From the NCBI RefSeq assembly GCF_009663685.2, contig NZ_RCOG02000001.1, positions 124,152-188,151 of the forward strand: DNA of 64,000 nt, in the 5' to 3' direction. How positions within the stretch are numbered: position 1 is the stretch's first letter; each line of letters starts with the position of its first letter. Below are positions 59,794 to 64,000 of this stretch, in pieces. The notes beneath the pieces are model-generated. The model saw only the letters and a list, made by a program, of their open reading frames with translations. It ran no database searches and had not been told where the DNA came from. The position numbers and the translations under genes are program-made. This DNA is from Cupriavidus sp. U2. Its GTDB lineage: Bacteria > Pseudomonadota > Gammaproteobacteria > Burkholderiales > Burkholderiaceae.

Positions 59794-59821
59794 TTGCGCA
59801 GGCAGACGCAGGCGCTATACT
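59794..59821 (+). promoter_or_regulatory. Candidate sigma-70 promoter of the split-receiver regulator gene
   Basis: TTGCGC and TATACT are 16 bases apart. The -10 matches five of six positions. A start site near 59828 would give a leader of about 45 bases before the ATG at 59875. Confidence 0.55.
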
Positions 59822-59874
59822 GGCTTGCCCCGTTCTTTTTCCCCTTGCGGCCGGCGGCCAGATTTGATCGCACC

Positions 59875-60924
59875 ATGACATTCCCCGCGCACGACCGGAA
59901 CCTGTCGGTTTTCCATCACCCAGTACTGACGGTACTGGTGGACGACAGCAAGTCGTTTATCGACAGCCTGGCTTTCCAGATGGATGCATCGCGCGCGGTG
60001 GTCAGCTTCACCGATCCGCGCGACGCGCTGACGTGGATTCGCGAAGCGTATGCCACGCGGCATCCCGCCTTCCTGCCGGTACGCGTCACGCACGACGACC
60101 TGACCTTCCTGTCCGAACGCCGCACGGTGCAGCTCGATGTCGACCGCATCCATCGCCAGATCCACGATGTGCATCGCTTCCTGCAGCCCGGCGTGGTGGT
60201 GGTGGATTACTCCATGCCACAGATGGACGGGCTCGAATTCTGCCAGGCGCTGGAAGACCTGCCGTGCAAGACCATCCTGCTGACCGGCACGGCCGATGAA
60301 AGCATCGCCGTGCAGGGCTTCAACCACGGGCTGATCGACCGCTACGTGAAGAAGCACGATCCGAACATGGTGGCGCGGCTGAACGACGAAATCGACGCGC
60401 TCCAGCAGCAGTACTTCGCGTCGATCTCGCGCACGCTGCGCGACCTGCTCACGCGCCATTCGTACTCGTTCCTGTCCGACCCGATCATGGCCGACCGCGT
60501 ACGCCAGACGGCGGCACGCTATGGCTTTATCGAGTACTACCTGTTCCCGAACCCCGTGGGCATGCTGCTGCTGACCGCACAGGGCCATGCCACGCTGATG
60601 GTGATCGAAACCCGCGCCGGGCTGATGAGCCAGGTGGAGTCGGCCGAAGCGTACGAGGCGCCGGCGGCATTGATCGAAGGGCTGCGCGAGGGCCGCATCG
60701 TACCGTTCTTCTGGCCTGGCAACGGCATGTACACGCCGGCCTGCATGGACTGGGAACAATACTGCCTCCCGGCGGAACGCTGCGAGGGCAACGAGGAATA
60801 TTTCTACGCGCTGTTCGACCTGCCGCGCCACATGCTGCAGGAGCCGGTGGTCAGCCTGCAGAGCTTCCTGTCGGAGTTTTCGCGCAACGGCGCGGCGATG
60901 ACCGGGCGGAACAAACTCGCGTAG
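59875..60924 (+). CDS. Response regulator with an interrupted receiver domain
   Basis: This 349-residue protein starts with a receiver domain: acidic pair Asp23/Asp24 (LVDDSKSFIDSL), phosphoacceptor Asp111 (VVVVDYSMPQMDG), Thr137 and Lys159/Lys160. About 45 residues (roughly 60-105, HPAFLPVRVTHDDLTFLSERR onwards) are inserted between strands 2 and 3, which normally are close together. Residues 170-349 form a second domain without HTH, kinase or GGDEF motifs. No partner kinase gene is adjacent. It stands alone between pntB and the rRNA methyltransferase. The upstream in-frame start at 59785 lies before the promoter, so ATG 59875 is used. Confidence 0.8.
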   Translation: MTFPAHDRNLSVFHHPVLTVLVDDSKSFIDSLAFQMDASRAVVSFTDPRDALTWIREAYATRHPAFLPVRVTHDDLTFLSERRTVQLDVDRIHRQIHDVHRFLQPGVVVVDYSMPQMDGLEFCQALEDLPCKTILLTGTADESIAVQGFNHGLIDRYVKKHDPNMVARLNDEIDALQQQYFASISRTLRDLLTRHSYSFLSDPIMADRVRQTAARYGFIEYYLFPNPVGMLLLTAQGHATLMVIETRAGLMSQVESAEAYEAPAALIEGLREGRIVPFFWPGNGMYTPACMDWEQYCLPAERCEGNEEYFYALFDLPRHMLQEPVVSLQSFLSEFSRNGAAMTGRNKLA

Positions 60925-61002
60925 TACTTTTACGATTTACACCGTTCTCCACACCGTTGGAGTGGAGTGCGAAGCCGGCGCGCACCGGATCGCCTTCGCG
61001 CG

Positions 61003-62268
61003 TCAGCCTTCTTTCTTCGCCTGATCCCGATTGCCGCCGCGCACCATGTCGAAACGGAACAGCCGGCATTCGATATTGCCGTTGTAGAGCGGCGTGCGGC
61101 GCGATTCCTTCAGGCGCAGCCGCTTGGGCATCGACAGATCGCCCGTGAACACCCAGGCCTGCCAGTCCGCGAAGTTCTGCTTGAGCGTGGTGGCAAAGGC
61201 GCTGGCGAACTGGTTGGCAGCGGCCTCTTCCACTTCGTCGGGCGGCGCGTCCTGCATCGCATCGCGGCGGCTGCCGCGCACTGCGATACGCTCGCCATAC
61301 GGCGGGTTCATCATCATCAGGCCCGGCTTGGCAAACGGCGGCTGCACGAAGCGCGCATCGACCTGCTTCAGCGAAATATCGCCCGGCAGGCCGGCGCGCT
61401 GCCAGTTGGCCTGCGCCATCGACAGCATGTCCGTCGAAATATCGGACCCGGCGATCTGCAGCGTCGCGGCGCGGCTGGCGGCCGACTCGCGCGCGCGTTG
61501 CGCATCGGCACGCAATGCCTGCCACGCCCTGGTATCCGCGCCCTTCAGCCATTCGAACGCGAACGTGCGGCCCACGCCCGGCGCGATGCCCAGCGCCACC
61601 TGCGCGGCTTCCACCAGGAACGTGCCGCTGCCGCACATCGGATCGAAGAACGGCCGGTCGGTCTGGCCCGGCACCCAGCCAGCCAGGCGCAGGATGCCGC
61701 CGGCGAGGTTTTCCTTGAGCGGCGCCTCACCCTTTTCCATGCGCCAGCCGCGCTTGAACAGCGGCTCGCCCGTGGTGTCCAGGTACAGCGTGCAATCGGT
61801 CTCGGTCAGGTGGGCGTAGATGCGGACGTCCGGACTGACCGTATCGACGCTGGGGCGTGCGCCCAGCCGTTCGCGCATGGCGTCGCAGACTCCGTCCTTG
61901 ACGCGCAGCGCCGTGAAGTTGAGGCTGCGCAGCTGCGACTTGTGGGCGGTGATGTCCACGCGCAGCGTCTCGTCCGGCGAGAACCATTGCTCCCAGCGTT
62001 GCTGGCGCGTCAGCGCATAGATGTCGTCCTCGTGGCGGTAGCCGCGCTGCGCCACGCGCAGCAGCACGCGGCTGGCAATGCGCGAATGCAGGTTGACCGC
62101 ATAGGCCGCGGCCATCTCGCCCGAAAACGTCACGCCGCCCGGCATTTCGCGATGCACCTCGAACGGTGCCGCCGCCACCACGGCCGGGTACTGCGCAATC
62201 TCGCGCAGCTCCTCGGCCAGTGCCGGTTCAAGGCCACGCGGGCAAGGAGCAAAGAAGGCTTGGGTCAT
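61003..62268 (-). CDS. THUMP domain class I methyltransferase (RlmL-like, 23S rRNA m2G)
   Basis: This 421-residue protein is related to the N-terminal half of RlmL. A ferredoxin-like/THUMP RNA-binding region covers residues 5-170 (PCPRGLEPALAEELREI, SRVLLRVAQRGYRHEDDIY). The SAM-binding Rossmann fold has FFDPMCGSGTFLVEAA (207-222) and NPPYGERI (321-328), the N-methyltransferase catalytic motif. RlmL methylates G2445 of 23S rRNA; here the second (RlmK) half of the E. coli fusion is absent. Identification as an rRNA m2G methyltransferase is likely; the exact G is inferred. Confidence 0.9.
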   Translation of the reverse strand: MTQAFFAPCPRGLEPALAEELREIAQYPAVVAAAPFEVHREMPGGVTFSGEMAAAYAVNLHSRIASRVLLRVAQRGYRHEDDIYALTRQQRWEQWFSPDETLRVDITAHKSQLRSLNFTALRVKDGVCDAMRERLGARPSVDTVSPDVRIYAHLTETDCTLYLDTTGEPLFKRGWRMEKGEAPLKENLAGGILRLAGWVPGQTDRPFFDPMCGSGTFLVEAAQVALGIAPGVGRTFAFEWLKGADTRAWQALRADAQRARESAASRAATLQIAGSDISTDMLSMAQANWQRAGLPGDISLKQVDARFVQPPFAKPGLMMMNPPYGERIAVRGSRRDAMQDAPPDEVEEAAANQFASAFATTLKQNFADWQAWVFTGDLSMPKRLRLKESRRTPLYNGNIECRLFRFDMVRGGNRDQAKKEG

Positions 62269-62283
62269 GGCGAGTCTTTCCAG

Positions 62284-62310
62284 AAAACAAAAACGTCCGC
62301 ATCGCGGACG
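62284..62310 (-). terminator. Rho-independent terminator after the DsbA-fold isomerase gene
   Basis: On the minus strand CGTCCGC and GCGGACG pair around a three-base loop, followed by TTTTTGTTTTC. It lies 27 bases after the isomerase stop. Confidence 0.85.
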
Positions 62311-62336
62311 GGCAAGGCATGGGTCCGGTGTGCCGA

Positions 62337-62942
62337 TCAGCCTGCAGCCAGGGCGCGGTCAAGGAAATCGAGCCGGTCCTGGCCCCAATACGGTTGGCCG
62401 TCGTAGACGAACCACGGCGCGCCGAACACATTGGCGGAAATCGCATCCTGCGTGTTCTGCGCATAGGCGGCCTGCACGGCCTGGCCTTCGCTGGCCTTGA
62501 GCAGGCTGGCGCCATCGAGGCCGTTCTCGTCGGCGATCTGCGACAGCGTGCCGCCATCGGCGATATTGCGCTGCTCGGCCCAGACGGCGCGCGTGATGGC
62601 GCCGGTCAGCGCCAGCGCACGGGCCGTGCCATGCGCGAGCTGGGCGGCGATGATCAGTTTGGCGGCGGCATCGCCCGACACCGGGAAGAACGTCGGATGC
62701 AGGTTCAGCGGGATACCCAGGAAGCGGCTCCAGCGTTCGAGCTCGACCAGCCGGTACGCCTGGCGCTGCGGCGGACGCTGCGCCAGCGGCACGCCGCCCG
62801 AGACCGAAAACACCTTGCCCAGGTCGGCTGGCTTCAGCAGCACCTGCGCCTGGTGGCGGTTGGCGATTTCCACAAAGCGGGCATGGCCCAGGTAGACGAA
62901 CGGCGACTGCGGCGCCAGAAAGTACTCGACCTGCTTGCTCAT
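62337..62942 (-). CDS. DsbA-fold 2-hydroxychromene-2-carboxylate isomerase family protein
   Basis: This 201-residue protein has the kappa-class GST/DsbA fold without a CxxC motif: VEYFLAPQSPFVYLGHARFVEIA at the start, the helical insertion, and NVFGAPWFVYDGQPYWGQDRLDFLDRAL, where the cis-Pro lies in GAPWF. HCCA isomerases act in naphthalene breakdown, but most homologues have no known substrate and there is no aromatic pathway in this window, so the true reaction is unknown. It lies 35 bp behind hemJ on the same strand. Confidence 0.85.
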   Translation of the reverse strand: MSKQVEYFLAPQSPFVYLGHARFVEIANRHQAQVLLKPADLGKVFSVSGGVPLAQRPPQRQAYRLVELERWSRFLGIPLNLHPTFFPVSGDAAAKLIIAAQLAHGTARALALTGAITRAVWAEQRNIADGGTLSQIADENGLDGASLLKASEGQAVQAAYAQNTQDAISANVFGAPWFVYDGQPYWGQDRLDFLDRALAAG

Positions 62943-62977
62943 CACGACCTCATCGAAAACAGTAGGAATCCGACAGC

Positions 62978-63400
62978 TTAGAACGGCTTTACGACAACCA
63001 GAATCACGATGGCCAACAGCACCAGCACCGGCAGCTCGTTGAACCAGCGGTAGAACGTGTGCGAGCGTGTGTTGGCGCCGCGTTCGAACTTGCGCAGCAG
63101 CACGCCGCAGCCGTGGTGATAGCCGATCAGCACCAGCACCAGCGCCAGCTTGGCATGCATCCAGCCCTGCCCCGCGCCGCGCCCGATGCCGTAGCCCAGG
63201 AACAGCCACAGGCCGAACACCAGGGCCGGCACTGCCAGCATGGTCATGAACCGGAACAGCTTGCGCGCCATCAGCAGCAGGCGGCGCACGCTGGCCGGGT
63301 CGGTTTCCATGGCCAGGTTGACGAAGATGCGCGGCAGGTAGAACAGGCCCGCGAACCACGAGACGACGAACAGGATATGGAAGGCCTTGACCCAAAGCAT
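62978..63400 (-). CDS. hemJ: Protoporphyrinogen oxidase HemJ (CopD/UPF0093 family)
   Basis: This 140-residue membrane protein has four hydrophobic helices. The conserved His8 (MLWVKAFHILFVVSWFAGLFYLPRI) and the Lys in GWMHAKLALVLVLIGYHH are HemJ signatures. HemJ oxidises protoporphyrinogen IX in haem synthesis where HemG/HemY are lacking. The start ATG lies 18 bp after the proA stop, so it is likely in the proA transcript. Haem is also needed for the b561 cytochrome in this window, but no regulatory link is visible. Confidence 0.88.
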   Translation of the reverse strand: MLWVKAFHILFVVSWFAGLFYLPRIFVNLAMETDPASVRRLLLMARKLFRFMTMLAVPALVFGLWLFLGYGIGRGAGQGWMHAKLALVLVLIGYHHGCGVLLRKFERGANTRSHTFYRWFNELPVLVLLAIVILVVVKPF

Positions 63401-63418
63401 CTGCGTTCCCGCCTCCCC

Positions 63419-64000
63419 TTACGTGCGCACTTCGCCGTGACCGAACACGACGTACTTGAGCGACGTCAGCCCCTCCAGCCCCACCGGACCACGGGCGTGC
63501 AGCTTGTCGTTCGAGATGCCGATTTCGGCGCCCAGGCCGTACTCGAAGCCATCGGCAAAACGCGTCGAGGCATTGATCATCACGCTGGCCGAGTCCACTT
63601 CGCGGATAAAGCGCATGCCGGCGCTGTAGTTCTCCGTCACGATCGAATCGGTGTGGGCCGAGCCGTAGGTATTGATATGCGCGATCGCGGCGTCCAGACC
63701 GTCCACGGTACGGATGGCCAGCACCGGCGCCAGGTATTCCAGGCGCCAGTCTTCCTCGGTGGCGTCAACCAGGCCGCTGAAGCCGGCGGATTCCAGCGTG
63801 GCGCGCGTGTCGGCGCAGACGCGCAGTTCCACGCCCTTTTCCTGGTAGATGCGGCACAGCGGCGGCAGCACGGTGGCCGCGATCTGGCGCGACACCAGCA
63901 GCGTTTCCATCGTGTTGCATGGCGCGTAACGCTGCGTCTTGGCGTTGTCGCAGATGCGCACGGCCTTTTCCACGTCGGCATCGTCGTCGATGTAGACATG
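63419..64000 (-). CDS. proA: Gamma-glutamyl phosphate reductase ProA, C-terminal part
   Basis: This is the 3' part of a gene that continues right of the window; the frame is open to the edge. ProA reduces glutamyl phosphate to glutamate semialdehyde in proline synthesis. The fragment has [35 protein letters not shown] with the catalytic Cys, [35 protein letters not shown] and [35 protein letters not shown] near the end is also conserved. All blocks are in the usual order and no disruption is seen. hemJ follows on the same strand. Confidence 0.96.
   Translation of the reverse strand, partial: HVYIDDDADVEKAVRICDNAKTQRYAPCNTMETLLVSRQIAATVLPPLCRIYQEKGVELRVCADTRATLESAGFSGLVDATEEDWRLEYLAPVLAIRTVDGLDAAIAHINTYGSAHTDSIVTENYSAGMRFIREVDSASVMINASTRFADGFEYGLGAEIGISNDKLHARGPVGLEGLTSLKYVVFGHGEVRT

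Overview
The window is a chromosomal segment of a high-GC beta-proteobacterium of the Burkholderiaceae. Gene content and order point to Cupriavidus or Ralstonia, most likely Cupriavidus. Supporting signs are the complete phcBSRQ-type quorum-sensing operon, split proton-translocating transhydrogenase genes, a pabB-pabC fusion behind dnaKJ, and strong G/C bias at third codon positions. This assignment is inference; no search was run. The segment is almost entirely core genome: I see no IS element, prophage, tRNA/rRNA or CRISPR array. Both ends cut genes (mutL at the left, proA at the right).

Layout. 1-12.2 kb: mutL (3' part), miaA, a GNAT acetyltransferase, purM (-), an AI-2E/PerM-family permease, hda, an HAD hydrolase, pcnB, folK, a deoxynucleoside kinase, panB and a pabB-pabC fusion (-). 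This is a DNA maintenance, RNA 3'-end, folate and pantothenate block. 12.2-16.3 kb: dnaJ and dnaK on the minus strand with clear terminators and a near-consensus sigma-32 promoter, then a PduO-type cobalamin adenosyltransferase. 16.4-25.3 kb: 2-hydroxyacid oxidation, with a D-lactate-dehydrogenase-like flavoprotein, a LysR regulator, glcD, an ion channel, glcE, glcF and an LrgA/LrgB pair that could move glycolate or a related acid. 25.3-36.4 kb: VOC protein, WYL regulator, glutathione peroxidase, pilU-pilT, yggS-proC, ubiA, dps, a 61-residue membrane protein, oxyR and recG.

36.5-42.4 kb: queA, tgt, yajC, secD and secF, closed by a strong terminator. 42.4-47.4 kb: the minus-strand operon phcB-phcS-phcR-phcQ. 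It encodes a methyltransferase that, by family knowledge, makes a 3-hydroxy fatty-acid methyl ester signal, plus its sensor kinase and two response regulators. 47.7-54.0 kb: two YceI proteins with a cytochrome b561, purB, a glutathione S-transferase, mnmA and a NudJ-like Nudix enzyme. 54.1-59.7 kb: a DapA-family aldolase with a small unrecognised upstream gene, a TorF-type outer-membrane protein, and pntAA-pntAB-pntB. 59.8-64 kb: an unusual response regulator with a split receiver domain, an RlmL-like rRNA methyltransferase, a DsbA-fold isomerase, hemJ and the 3' part of proA.

The most interesting signals are the quorum-sensing operon with its fused N-terminal domain on PhcB, and the glcDEF-LrgAB neighbourhood with an ion channel inside it. 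Next are an OxyR-like operator ahead of a tiny membrane protein between oxyR and dps, and the split-receiver regulator. Paired G-rich hairpin repeats sit in convergent intergenic gaps, and several palindromes occur in promoter regions.
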